Position numbers and translations under genes: made by a program. This document shows positions 26,598-38,815 of a stretch of DNA of 64,000 nt, piece after piece (the first letter of the stretch is position 1; each line of letters begins with the position of its first letter). The stretch is taken from contig JAZAQT010000802.1 in the NCBI GenBank assembly GCA_036417435.1, positions 1 to 64,000 on the forward strand, in the 5' to 3' direction. Source of the stretch: Inia geoffrensis (Eukaryota; Chordata; Mammalia; Artiodactyla; Iniidae). Below the pieces are notes generated by a model. That model was given only the letters and a program-made list of their open reading frames with translations, ran no database searches and was not told the origin of the DNA.

Positions 26598-27941
26598 CCC
26601 TAACCCTTACCCTAACCCGAATCCTAACCCTGACGCTCACACGAAGCCTTACCCTCACCCGTGCCCTAATATTAACCAGGACACTAACACTAACCCTTGC
26701 CCTCACACGAACGCTAACCCTTAAGCACTGTCGTACCCTAAGCTGTACCGTAATCCCTCTGCATTACTTAACCCTAACCCTAACCCGAATCCTAACCCTG
26801 ACCCTCACCCGAAGCCTTACCCTCACCCGTGCCCTAATCTTAACCAGGACACAAACACTAACTCGTGCCCTCACACGTACGCTACACCTTAAGCGTTGTC
26901 GTACCCTAAATTGTACCCTAATCCGTCCCCATTCCTTAACCCTAAGCCTAACCCCATCCCTAAACCTGACCCACTTCCGATGCCTTACCCTAACCAATGC
27001 CCTAATCTTAACCAGTACACAAACACTAACTCATGCCCTCAAACGTACGCTAACCCTTAATCATTGTCGTACCCTATCCTGTACCCTAATCCCTCCCCAT
27101 TCCCTAACCCTAACCCTAAGCGAAACCCTGAACGTGACCCTTTTCCGAGGCCTTACCCTCATCGGTGCCGTTGTCTTAACCAGTACACCAACACTAACTC
27201 GTGCCCTCACACTTACGCTAACCCTTAAGAATTGTTGTACCCTAACCTGTACCCTATTCCCTCTCCATTCCCTAACCCTAACCCTAACCCGAATCCTAAC
27301 CCTGACCCTCACCCGAAGCCTTACCCTCACCCGTGCCCTAAACTTAACCAGGACACCAAGACTAATTCGTGCCCTCAAACGTACGCTAACACTAAACCGC
27401 AGCGGTACCCTAACCTGTACCCTAATCCCTCTCCATTCCCTAACCCTAACCCTAACCCGAATCCTAACCCTGACTCTCACCTGAAGCCTTACCCTCACCC
27501 GTGCCCTAATCTTAACCAGGACACTAACACTAACCCTTGCCCTCACACGAACGCTAACCCTTAAGCACTGTCGTACCCTAAGCTGTACCCTAATCCCTCT
27601 GCATTCCTTAACCCTTACCCTAACCCGAATCCTAACCCTGACCCTCACCCGAAGCCTTACCCTCACCCGTGCCCTAATCTTAACCAGGACACCAAGACTA
27701 ACTCGTGCCCTCAAACGTACGCTAACACTAAACTGCAGCGGTACCCTAACCTGTACCCTAATCCCTCTCCATTCCCTAACCCTAATCCTAACCTGAAACC
27801 TAACCATGACACTCACCCGAAACTTTACCCTCACCCGTGTCCTAATTTTAACCAGTACTTCAACACTAACCCATGCCCTCCAACGTACGCCAACCCTAAG
27901 CCATTGCCGTACCCTAACTTGTACCCTAATCAATCCCCATT
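26598..27941 (+). repeat. HOR 23: c-d-e-f-g-c-d/g-h, no a or b (1344 bp)
   Basis: Copy of HOR 20 with the same unusual monomer order. Its d/g and h monomers differ (AAACTGCAGCGG, CTAATCCTAACC, GTACTTCAAC), so the super-repeat similarity ends near 27.6 kb. From 27062 onward it matches 57073 onward at offset 30011. Confidence 0.9.
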
Positions 27942-28445
27942 CCCTAACCCTAACCCTAAACCTAACCTTTAACGTGACCCTCTTCCGAGGCCTTACCCTC
28001 ACCCGTGCCCTAATCGTAAGCAGTACACTAACACTAACTAGTGACCTCACACGTACGCTAAACCTTAAGCGTTGTGGTACCCTAAACTGTGCCCTAATAT
28101 CTCCCCATTCCCTAACCCTAACCCTAACCCGAATTCTATCCCTGACCCTCACCCGAAACCTTACCCTCACCCGTGCCCTAAACTTAACCAGGACACCAAG
28201 ACTAATTTGTGCCCTCAAACGTACGCTAACACTAAACCACAGCGGTACCCTAACCTGTACCCTAATCCCTCTCCATTCCCTAACCCTAACCCTAACCTGA
28301 AACCTAACCATGACACTCACCCGAAACTTTACCCTCACCCGTGTCCTAATTTTAACCAGTACATCAACACTAACCCATGCCCTCTAACGTACGCCAACCC
28401 TAAGCCATTGCCGTACCCTAACCTGTACCCTAATCAATCCCCATT
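27942..28445 (+). repeat. HOR 24: a-b/g-h (3 monomers, 504 bp)
   Basis: One of the two shortest HORs by architecture. The middle monomer (28110-28277) starts as b (CCCGAATTCTATCCC) and ends as g (CCAAGACTAATTTG, AAACCACAGCGG). a begins CTAAACCTAACCTTTAACG. It recurs as HOR 49. Confidence 0.9.
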
Positions 28446-29273
28446 CCCTAACCCTAACCCTAACCCTAACCCTTAACGTGACCCTCTTCCGAGGCCTTAC
28501 CCTCACCCGTGCCCTAATCGTAAGCAGTACACTAACACTAACTAGTGACCTCACACGTACGCTAAACCTTAAGCGTTGTGGTACCCTAAACTGTACCCTA
28601 ATATCTCCCCATTCCCTAACCCTAACCCTAACCCGAATTCTATCCCTGACCCTCACCCGAAACCTTACCCTCACCCGTGACCTAATCTTAACCAGGACAC
28701 CAACACTAACTTGTGCCCTCACACGTACGCTAACCCTTAATCGTTGTCGTACCTTAAACTGTACCCTAATCCCTCCCCATTCCCTAACCCTAACCCTAAC
28801 CCGAATCCTAACCCTGACCCTCACCTGAAGCCTTACCCTCACCCGTGCCCTAATCTTAACCAGGACACTAACACTAACCCTTGCCCTCACACGAACGCTA
28901 ACCCTTAAGCACTGTCGTACCCTAATCCCTCTGCATTCCTTAACCCTTACCCTAACCCGAATCCTAACCCTGACCCTCACCCGAAGCATTACCCTCACCC
29001 GTGCCCTAATCTTAACCAGGACACCAAGACTAACTCGTGCCCTCAAACGTACGCTAACACTAAACCGCAGCGGTACCCTAACCTGTACCCTAATCCCTCT
29101 CCATTCCCTAACCCTAACCCTAACCTGAAACCTAACCATGACACTCACCCGAAACTTTACCCTCACCCGTGTCCTAATTTTAACCAGTACATCAACACTA
29201 ACCCATGCCCTCCAACGTACGCCAACCCTAAGCCATTGCCGTACCCTAACTTGTACCCTAATCAATCCCCATT
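28446..29273 (+). repeat. HOR 25: a-b-c-d/g-h, 12 bp lost in c (828 bp)
   Basis: Same architecture as HOR 15, including the 12-bp loss in the c tail (GTCGTACCCTAATCCCTC) and GAAGCATTACCC in the d/g hybrid. a has AAACTGTACCC where most a copies have AAACTGTGCCC. Confidence 0.9.
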
Positions 29274-30438
29274 CCCTAACCCTAACCCTAAACCTAACCT
29301 TTAACGTGACCCTCTTCCGAGGCCTTACCCTCACACGTGCCCTAATCGTAAGCAGTACACTAACACTAACTAGTGACCTCACACGTACGCTAAACCTTAA
29401 GCGTTGTGGTACCCTAAACTGTGCCCTAATATCTCCCCATTCCCTAACCCTAACCCTAACCCGAATTCTATCCCTGACCCTCACCCGAAACCTTACCCTC
29501 ACCCGTGCCCTAATCTTAACCAGGACACCAACACTAATTTGTGCCCTCACACGTACGCTAATCCTTAATCGTTGTCGTACCCTAATCCCTCTGCATTCCT
29601 TAACCCAAAACCCTAACCCGAATCCGAACCCTGACCCTCACCCGAATCCTTACTCTCACCCGTGCCCTAATCTTAACCAGGACACCAACACTAACTCGTG
29701 CCCTCACACGTACGCTAAATCTTAAGCGTTGTGTTACCCGAAATTGTACCCTAATCCCTCCCCATTCCTTAACCCTAACCCTAACCCCATCCCTACACCT
29801 GACCCACTTCCGATGCCCTACCCTAACCAATGCCCTAATCTTAACCAGTACCCAAACACTACCTCATACCCTCAAACGTACGCTAACCCTTAAGCATTGT
29901 CGTACCCTATCCTGTACCCTAATCCCTCCCCATTCCCTAACCCTAACCCTAAGCGAAACCCTGAACGTGACCCTTTTCCGAAGCCTTACCATCATCGATG
30001 CCGTTGTCTTAACCAGTACACCAACACTAACTCGTGCCCTCACACTTACGCTAACCCTTAAGCATTTTCGTACCCTAACCTGTACCCTAATCCCTCTCCA
30101 TTCCCTAACTCTAAGCCTAACCCGAATCCTAACCCTGACCCTCACCCGAAGCCTTACCCTCACCCGTGCCCTAATCTTAACCAGGACACCAAGACTAACT
30201 CGTGCCCTCAAACGTACGCTAACACTAAACCGCAGCGGTACCCTAACCTGTACCCTAATCCCTCTCCATTCCCTAACCCTAACCCTAACCTGAAACCTAA
30301 TCATGACACTCACCCGAAACTTTACCCTCACCCGTGTCCTAATTTTAACCAGTACATCAACACTAACCCATGCCCTCTAACGTACGCCAACCCTAAGCCA
30401 ATGCCGTACCCTAACCTGTACCCTAATCAATCCCCATT
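29274..30438 (+). repeat. HOR 26: a-b-d-e-f-g-h with -12 and +1 (1165 bp)
   Basis: b has lost 12 bp in its tail. The following d begins CCTTAACCCAAAACCC (29598-29613), one base longer than expected, a +1 register shift. d also has GAATCCGAACCC and GAATCCTTACTC. f has the ClaI site ATCGAT at 29994-29999. Confidence 0.9.
29604..29613. other. Hexamer register shift, +1
   Basis: CCCAAAACCC where sister copies read CCCTAACCC. The extra base cancels the earlier -1. The same variant is at 59615-59624. Confidence 0.85.
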
Positions 30439-31776
30439 CCCTAACCCTAACCCTAACCCTAACCCTTAACGGGACGCTCTTCCGAGGCCTTACCCTCACC
30501 CGTGCCCTAATCGTAAGCAGTACACTAACACTAACTAGTGACCTCACACGTTCGCTAAACCTTAAGCGTTGTGGTACCCTAAACTGTGCCCTAATATCTC
30601 CCCATTCCCTAACCCTAACCCTAACCCGAATTCTATCCCTGAGCCTCACCCGAAACCTTAACCTCACCCGTGCCCTAACCTTAACCAGGACACCAACACT
30701 AACTTGTGCCCTCACACGTACGCTAACCCTTAATCGTTGTCGTACCCTAAACTGTACCCTAATCCCTCCCCATTTCCTAACCCTGACCCTAACCCGAATC
30801 CTAACCCGGACCCTCACTTGAAGCCTTACCCTCACCCGTGCCCTAATCTTAACCAGGACACTAACACTAACCCTTGCCCTCACACGAACGCTAACCCTTA
30901 AGCACTGTCGTACCCTAAGCTGTACCCTAATCCCTCTGCATTCCTTAACCCTAACCCGAATCCTAACCCTGACCCTCACCCAAAGCCTTACCCTCACCAG
31001 TGCCCTAATCTTAACCAGGACACCAACACTAACTCGTTCCCTCACACGTACGCTAAACCATAAGCGTTGTCGTACCCTAAGTTGTACCCTAATCCCTCCC
31101 CATTCCTTAACCCTAAGCCTAACCCCATCCCTAAACCTGACCCACTTCCGATGCCCTACCCTAACCAATGCCCTAATCTTAACCAGGACACAAACACTAA
31201 CTCATGCCCTCAAACGTACGCTAACCCTTAAGCATTGTCGTACCCTATCCTGTACCCTAATCCCTCCCCATTCCCTAACCCTAACCCTAAGCGAAACCCT
31301 GAACGTGACCCTTTTCCGAGGCCTTACCCTCATCGGTGCCGTTGTCTTAACCAGTACACCAACACTAACTCGTGCCCTCACACTTACGCTAACCCTTAAG
31401 CATTGTCGTACCCTAACCTGTACCCTAATCCCTGTCCATTCCCTAACCCTAACCCTAACCCGAATCCTAACCCTGACCCTCACCCGAAGCCTTACCCACA
31501 CCCGTGCCCTAATCTTAACCAGGACACCAAGACTAACTCGTGCCCTCAAACGTACGCTAACACTAAACTGCAGCGGAACCCTAACCTGTACCCTAATCCC
31601 TCTCCAATCCCTAACTCTAAACCTAACCTGAAACCTAACCATGACACTCACCCGAAACTTTACCCTCACCCGTTTCCTAATTTTAACCAGTACATCAACA
31701 CTAACCCATGCCCTCTAACGTACGCCAACCCTAAGACATTGCCGTACCCTAACCTGTACCCTAATCAATCCCCATT
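30439..31776 (+). repeat. HOR 27: a-h, d 6 bp short (1338 bp)
   Basis: Copy of HOR 17 (ACGGGACGCTC, CACGTTCGC, AACCATAAGCG). From d onward it is also the start of the 3516-bp super-repeat; g has AACTGCAGCGGAACCC and its tail reads CTCTCCAATCCC. Confidence 0.9.
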
Positions 31777-32616
31777 CCTTAACCCTAACCCTAACCCTAA
31801 CCCTTAACGTGACCCTCTTCCGAGGCCTTACCCTCACCCGTGCCCTAATCGTAAGCAGTACACTAACACTAACTAGTGACCTCACACGTACGCTAAACCT
31901 TAAGCGTTGTGGTACCCTAAACTGTGCCCTAATATCTCCCAATTCCCTAACCCTAACCCTAACCCGAATTCTATCCCTGACCCTCACCCGAAACCTTACC
32001 CTCACCCGTGCCCTAATCTTAACCAGGACACCAACACTAACTTGTGCCCTGACACGTACGCTAACCCTTAATCGTTGTCGTACCTTAAACTGTACCCTAA
32101 TCCCTTCCCATTCCCTAACCCTAACCCTAACCCGAATCCTAACCCTGACCCTCACCTGAAGCCTTACCCTCACCCGTGCCCTAATCTTAACCAGGAAACC
32201 AACACTAACTCGTGCCCTCACACTTACGCTAACCCTTAAGCATTGTCGTACCCTAACCTGTACCCTAATCCCTCTCCATTCCCTAACCCTAACCCTAACC
32301 CGAATCCTAACACTGACCCTCACCCGAAGCCTTACCCTCACCCGTGCGCTAATCTTAACCAGGACACCAAGACTAACTCGTGCCCTCACACGTACGCTAA
32401 CACTAAACCGCAGCGGTACCCTAACCTGTACCCTAATCCCTCTCCATTCCCTAACCCTAACCCTAACCTGAAACCTAATCATGACACTCACCCGAAACTT
32501 TACCCTCACCCGTGTCCTAATTTTAACCAGTACATCAACACTAACCCATGCCCTCTAACGTACGCCAACCATAAGCCATTGCCGTACCCTAACCTGTACC
32601 CTAATCAATCCCCATT
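31777..32616 (+). repeat. HOR 28: a-b-c/f-g-h (5 monomers, 840 bp)
   Basis: Same architecture as HORs 18, 21 and 31, with private GGAAACCAACAC in the c/f hybrid and CCAACCATAAGCC in h. One further change in b is CCCTTCCCATT. Confidence 0.9.
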
Positions 32617-33954
32617 CCCTAACCCTAACCCTAACCCTAACCCTTAACGTGACGCTCTTCCGAGGCCTTACCCTCACCCGTGCCCTAATCGTAAGCAGTA
32701 CACTAACACTAACTAGTGACCTCACACGTACGCTAAACCTTTAGCGTTGTGGTACCCTAAACTGTGCCCTAATATCTCCCCATTCCCTAACCCTAACCCT
32801 AACCCGAATTCTATCCCTGAGCCTCACCCGAAACCTTACCCTCACCCGTGCCCTAACCTTAACCAGGACACCAACACTAACTTGTGCCCTCACACGTACG
32901 CTAACCCTTAATCGTTGTCGTACCCTAAACTGTACCCTAATCCCTCCCCATTCCCTAACCCTAACCCTAACCCGAATCCTAACCCGGACCCTCACTTGAA
33001 GCCTTACCCTCACCCGTGCCCTAATCTTAACCAGGACACTAACACTAACCCTTGCCCTCACACGAACGCTAAACCTTAAGCACTGTCGTACCCTAAGCTG
33101 TACCTTAATCCCTCTGCATTCCTTAACCCTAACCCGAATCCTAACCCTGACCCTCACCCAAAGCCTTACCCTCACCCGTGCCCTAATCTTAACCAGGACA
33201 CCAACACTAACTCGTGCCCTCACACGTACGCTAAACCTTAAGCGTTGTCGTACCCTAAATTGTACCCTAATCCCTCCCCATTCCTTAACCCTAACCCTAA
33301 CCCCATCCCTAAACCTGACCCACTTCCGATGCCCTACCCTAACCAATGCCCTAAACTTAACCAGGACACAAACACTAACTCATGCCCTCAAACGTACGCT
33401 AACCCTTAAGCATTGTCGTACCCTATCCTGTACCCTAATCCCTCCCCATTCCCTAACCCTAAGCCTAAGCGAAACCCTGAACGTGACCCTTTTCCGAGGC
33501 CTTACCCTCATCGGTGCCGTTGTCTTAACCAGTACACCAACACTAACTCGTGCCCTCACACTTACGCTAACCCTTAAGCATTGTCGTACCCTAACCTGTA
33601 CCCTAATCCCTCTCCATTCCCTAACCCTAACCCTAACCCGAATACTAACCCTGACGTTCACCCGAAGCCTTACCCTCACCCGTGCCCTAATCTTAACCAG
33701 GACACCAAGACTAACTCGTGCCCTCAAACGTACGCTAACACTAAACCGCAGCGGTACCCTAACCTGTACCCTAATCCCTCTCCATTCGCTAACCCTAACC
33801 CTAACCTGAAACCTAACCATGACACTCATCCGAAACTTTACCCTCACCCGTGTCCTAATTTTAACTAGTACATCAACACTAACCCATGCCCTCTAACGTA
33901 CGTCAACCCTAAGCCATTGCCGTACCTTAACCTGTACCCTAATCAATCCCCATT
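32617..33954 (+). repeat. HOR 29: a-h, d 6 bp short (1338 bp)
   Basis: a has AACCTTTAGCG, which removes the common CTTAAG site. f has CTAAGCCTAAGCG, and g has CGAATACTAACCCTGACG, the variants shared with HORs 32 and 34. Confidence 0.9.
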
Positions 33955-35292
33955 CCCTAACCCTAACCCTAACCCTAACCCTTAACGTGACCCTCTTCCG
34001 AGGTCTTACCCTCACCCGTGCCCTAATCGTAAGCAGTACACTAACACTAACTAGTGACCTCACACGTACGCTAAACATTAAGCGTTGTGGTACCCTAAAC
34101 TGTGCCCTAATATCTCCCCATTCCCTAACCCTAACCCTAACCCGAATTCTATCCCTGACCTTCACCCGAAACCTTACCCTCACCCGTGCCCTAATCTTCA
34201 CCAGGACACCAACACTAACTTGTGCACTCACACGTACGCTAACCCTTAATCGTTGTCGTACCCTACACTGTACCCTAATCCCTCCCCATTCCCTAACCCT
34301 AACCCTAACCCGAATCCTAACCCTGACCCTCACCTGAAGCCTTACCCTCACCCGTGCCCTAATCTTAACCAGGACACTAACACTAACCCTTGCCCTCACA
34401 CGAACGCTAACCCTTAAGCACTGTCGTACCCTAAGCTGTACCCTAATCCCTCTGCATTCCTTAACCCTAACCCGAATCCTAACCCTGACCCTCACCCAAA
34501 GCCTTACCCTCACCAGTGCCCTAATCTTAACCAGGACACCAACACTAACTCGTTCCCTCACACGTACGCTAAACCATAAGCGTTGTCGTACCCTAAATTG
34601 TACCCTAATCCCTCCCCATTCCTTAACCCTAAGCCTAACCCCATCCCTAAACCTGACCCACTTCCGATGCCCTACCCTAACCAATGCCCTAATCTTAACC
34701 AGGACACAAACACTAACTCATGCCCTCAAACGTACGCTAACCCTTAAGCATTGTCGTACCCTATCCTGTACCCTAATCCCTCCCCATTCCCAAACCCTAA
34801 CCCTAAGCGAAACCCTGAACGTGACCCTTTTCCGAGGCCTTACCCTCATCGGTGCCGTTGTCTTAACCAGTACACCAACACTAACTCGTGCCCTCACACT
34901 TACGCTAACCCTTAAGCATTGTCGTACCCTAACCTGTACCCTAATCCCTGTCCATTCCCTAACCCTAACCCTAACCCGAATCCTAACCCTGACCCTCACC
35001 CGAAGCCTTACCCACACCCGTGCCCTAATCTTAACCAGGACACCAAGACTAACTCGTGCCCTCAAACGTACGCTAACACTAAACTGCAGCGGAACCCTAA
35101 CCTGTACCCTAATCCCTCTCCAATCCCTAACTCTAAACCTAACCTGAAACCTAACCATGACACTCACCCGAAACTTTACCCTCACCCGTTTCCTAATTTT
35201 AACCAGTACATCAACACTAACCCATGCCCTCTAACGTACGCCAACCCTAAGCCATTGCCGTACCCTAATCTGTACCCTAATCAATCCCCATT
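33955..35292 (+). repeat. HOR 30: a-h, d 6 bp short (1338 bp)
   Basis: a has GAGGTCTTACCC and AAACATTAAGCG; b has GACCTTCACCC and ATCTTCACCAGG. From d (about 34456) onward it repeats HOR 27 at offset 3516. Confidence 0.9.
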
Positions 35293-36132
35293 CCTTAACC
35301 CTAACCCTAACCCTAACCCTTAACGTGACCCTCTTCCGAGGCCTTACCCTCACCCGTGCCCTAATCGTAAGCAGTACACTAACACTAACTAGTGACCTCA
35401 CACGTACGCTAAACCTTAAGCGTTGTGGTACCCTAAACTGTGCCCTAATATCTCCCAATTCCCTAACCCTAACCCTAACCCGAATTCTATCCCTGACCCT
35501 CACCCGAAACCTTACCCTCACCCGTGCCCTAATCTTAACCAGGACACCAACACTAACTTGTGCCCTGACACGTACGCTAACCCTTAATCGTTGTCGTACC
35601 TTAAACTGTACCCTAATCCCTCCCCATTCCCTAACCCTAACCCTAACCCGAATCCTAACCCTGACCCTCACCTGAAGCCTTACCCTCACCCGTGCCCTAA
35701 TCTTAACCAGGAAACCAACACTAACTCGTGCCCTCACACTTACGCTAACCCTTAAGCATTGTCGTACCCTAACCTGTACCCTAATCCCTCTCCATTCCCT
35801 AACCCTAACCCTAACCCGAATCCTAACACTGACCCTCACCCGAAGCCTTACCCTCACCCGTGCCCTAATCTTAACCAGGACACCAAGACTAACTCGTGCC
35901 CTCAAACGTACGCTAACACTAAACCGCAGCGGTACCCTAACCTGTACCCTAATCCCTCTCCATTCCCTAACCCTAACCCTAACCTGAAACCTAATCATGA
36001 CACTCACCCGAAACTTTACCCTCACCCGTGTCCTAATTTTAACCAGTACATCAACACTAACCCATGCCCTCTAACGTACGCCAACCATAAGCCATTGCCG
36101 TACCCTAACCTGTACCCTAATCAATCCCCATT
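35293..36132 (+). repeat. HOR 31: a-b-c/f-g-h (5 monomers, 840 bp)
   Basis: Copy of HOR 28 at offset 3516, with the same GGAAACCAACAC and CCAACCATAAGCC variants. Confidence 0.9.
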
Positions 36133-37470
36133 CCCTAACCCTAACCCTAACCCTAACCCTTAACGTGACGCTCTTCCGAGGCCTTACCCTCACCCGTGCC
36201 CTAATCGTAAGCAGTACACTAACACTAACTAGTGACCTCACACGTACGCTAAACCTTTAGCGTTGTGGTACCCTAAACTGTGCCCTAATATCTCCCCATT
36301 CCCTAACCCTAACCCTAACCCGAATTCTATCCCTGAGCCTCACCCGAAACCTTACCCTCACCCGTGCCCTAACCTTAACCAGGACACCAACACTAACTTG
36401 TGCCCTCACACGTACGCTAACCCTTAATCGTTGTCGTACCCTAAACTGTACCCTAATCCCTCCCCATTCCCTAACCCTAACCCTAACCCGAATCCTAACC
36501 CGGACCCTCACTTGAAGCTTTACCCTCACCCGTGCCCTAATCTTAACCAGGACACTAACACTAACCCTTGCCCTCACACGAACGCTAAACCTTAAGCACT
36601 GTCGTACCCTAAGCTGTACCCTAATCCCTCTGCATTCCTTAACCCTAACCCGAATCCTAACCCTGACCCTCACCCAAAGCCTTACCCTCACCCGTGCCCT
36701 AATCTTAACCAGGACACCAACACTAACTCGTGCCCTCACACGTACGCTAAACCTTAAGCGTTGTCGTACCCTAAATTGTACCCTAATCCCTCCCCATTCC
36801 TTAACCCTAACCCTAACCCCATCCCTAAACCTGACCCACTTCCGATGCCCTACCCTAACCAATGCCCTAAACTTAACCAGGACACAAACACTAACTCATG
36901 CCCTCAAACGTACGCTAACCCTTAAGCATTGTCGTACCCTATCCTGTACCCTAATCCCTCCCCATTCCCTAACCCTAAGCCTAAGCGAAACCCTGAACGT
37001 GACCCTTTTCCGAGGCCTTACCCTCATCGGTGCCGTTGTCTTAACCAGTACACCAACACTAACTCGTGCCCTCACACTTACGCTAACCCTTAAGCATTGT
37101 CGTACCCTAACCTGTACCCTAATCCCTCTCCATTCCCTAACCCTAACCCTAACCCGAATACTAACCCTGACGTTCACCCGAAGCCTTACCCTCACCCGTG
37201 CCCTAATCTTAACCAGGACACCAAGACTAACTCGTGCCCTCAAACGTACGCTAACACTAAACCGCAGCGGTACCCTAACCTGTACCCTAATCCCTCTCCA
37301 TTCGCTAACCCTAACCCTAACCTGAAACCTAACCATGACACTCATCCGAAACTTTACCCTCACCCGTGTCCTAATTTTAACTAGTACATCAACACTAACC
37401 CATGCCCTCTAACGTACGTCAACCCTAAGCCATTGCCGTACCCTAACCTGTACCCTAATCAATCCCCATT
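36133..37470 (+). repeat. HOR 32: a-h, d 6 bp short (1338 bp)
   Basis: Copy of HOR 29 at offset 3516 (AACCTTTAGCG again). c has TTGAAGCTTTACCC, an extra HindIII site AAGCTT not seen in HOR 29. Confidence 0.9.
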
Positions 37471-38815
37471 CCCTAACCCTAACCCTAACCCTAACCCTTA
37501 ACGTGACCCTCTTCCGAGGTCTTACCCTCACCCGTGCCCTAATCGTAAGCAGTACACTAACACTAACTAGTGACCTCACACGTACGCTAAACATTAAGCG
37601 TTGTGGTACCCTAAACTGTGCCCTAATATCTCCCCATTCCCTAACCCTAACCCTAACCCGAATTCTATCCCTGACCTTCACCCGAAACCTTACCCTCACC
37701 CGTGCCCTAATCTTCACCAGGACACCAACACTAACTTGTGCACTCACACGTACGCTAACCCTTAATCGTTGTCGTACCCTAAACTGTACCCTAATCCCTC
37801 CCCATTCCCTAACCCTAACCCTAACCCGAATCCTAACCCTGACCCTCACCTGAAGCCTTACCCTCACCCGTGCCCTAATCTTAACCAGGACACTAACACT
37901 AACCCTTGCCCTCACACGAACGCTAACCCTTAAGCACTGTCGTACCCTAAGCTGTACCCTAATCCCTCTGCATTCCTTAACCCTAACCCTAACCCGAATC
38001 CTAACCCTAGACCCTCACCCAAAGCCTTACCCTCACTCGTGCCCTAATCTTAACCAGGACACCAACACTAACTCGTGCCCTCACACGTACGCTAAACCTT
38101 AAGCGTTGTCGTACCCTAAATTGTACCCTAATCCCTCCCCATTCCTTAACCCTAACCCTAACCCCATCCCTAAACCTGACCCACTTCCGATGCCCTACCC
38201 TAACCAATGCCCTAATCTTAACCAGGACACAAACACTAACTCATGCCCTCCAACGTACGCTAACCCTTAAGCATTGTCGTACCCTATCCTGTACCCTAAT
38301 CACTCCCCATTCCCTAACCCTAACCCTAAGCGAAACCCTGAACGTGACCCTTTTCCGAGGCCTTACCCTCATCGGTGCCGTTGTCTTAACAAGTACACCA
38401 ACACTAACTCGTGCCCTCACACTTACGCTAACCCTTAAGCATTGTCGTACCCTAACCTGTACCCTAATCCCTCTCCATTCCCTAACCCTAACCCTAACCC
38501 GAATCCTAACCCTGACCCTCACCCGAAGCCTTACCCTCACCCGTGCCCTAATCTTAACCAGGACACCAAGACTAACTCGTGCCCTCAAACGTACGCTAAC
38601 ACTAAACCGCAGCGGTACCCTAACCTGTACCCTAATCCCTCTCCATTCCCTAACCCTAACCCTAACCTGAAACCTAACCATGACACTCACCCGAAACTTT
38701 ACCCTCACCCGTGTCCTAATTTTAACCAGTACATCAACACTAACCCATGCCCTCTAACGTACGCCAACCCTAAGCCATTGTCGTACCCTAACCTGTACCC
38801 TAATCAATCCCCATT
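37471..38815 (+). repeat. HOR 33: a-h with a 1-base insertion in d (1345 bp)
   Basis: Matches HOR 30 through a-c, then d carries CTAACCCTAGACCC, one extra A at 38009, which shifts the register by +1. d also has CACTCGTGCCC, and f has TTAACAAGTACACC. Confidence 0.9.
38006..38011. other. Hexamer register shift, +1
   Basis: CCCTAGACCC where sister d monomers read CCCTGACCC; one inserted A. The same variant is at 62992. Confidence 0.85.

Noticed and set aside
26761..26997. Inverted repeats or hairpins around CGTACG, GGTACC and CTTAAG
   Set aside because: These are 6-base palindromes inside monomers without longer arms; they recur only because the monomer does.
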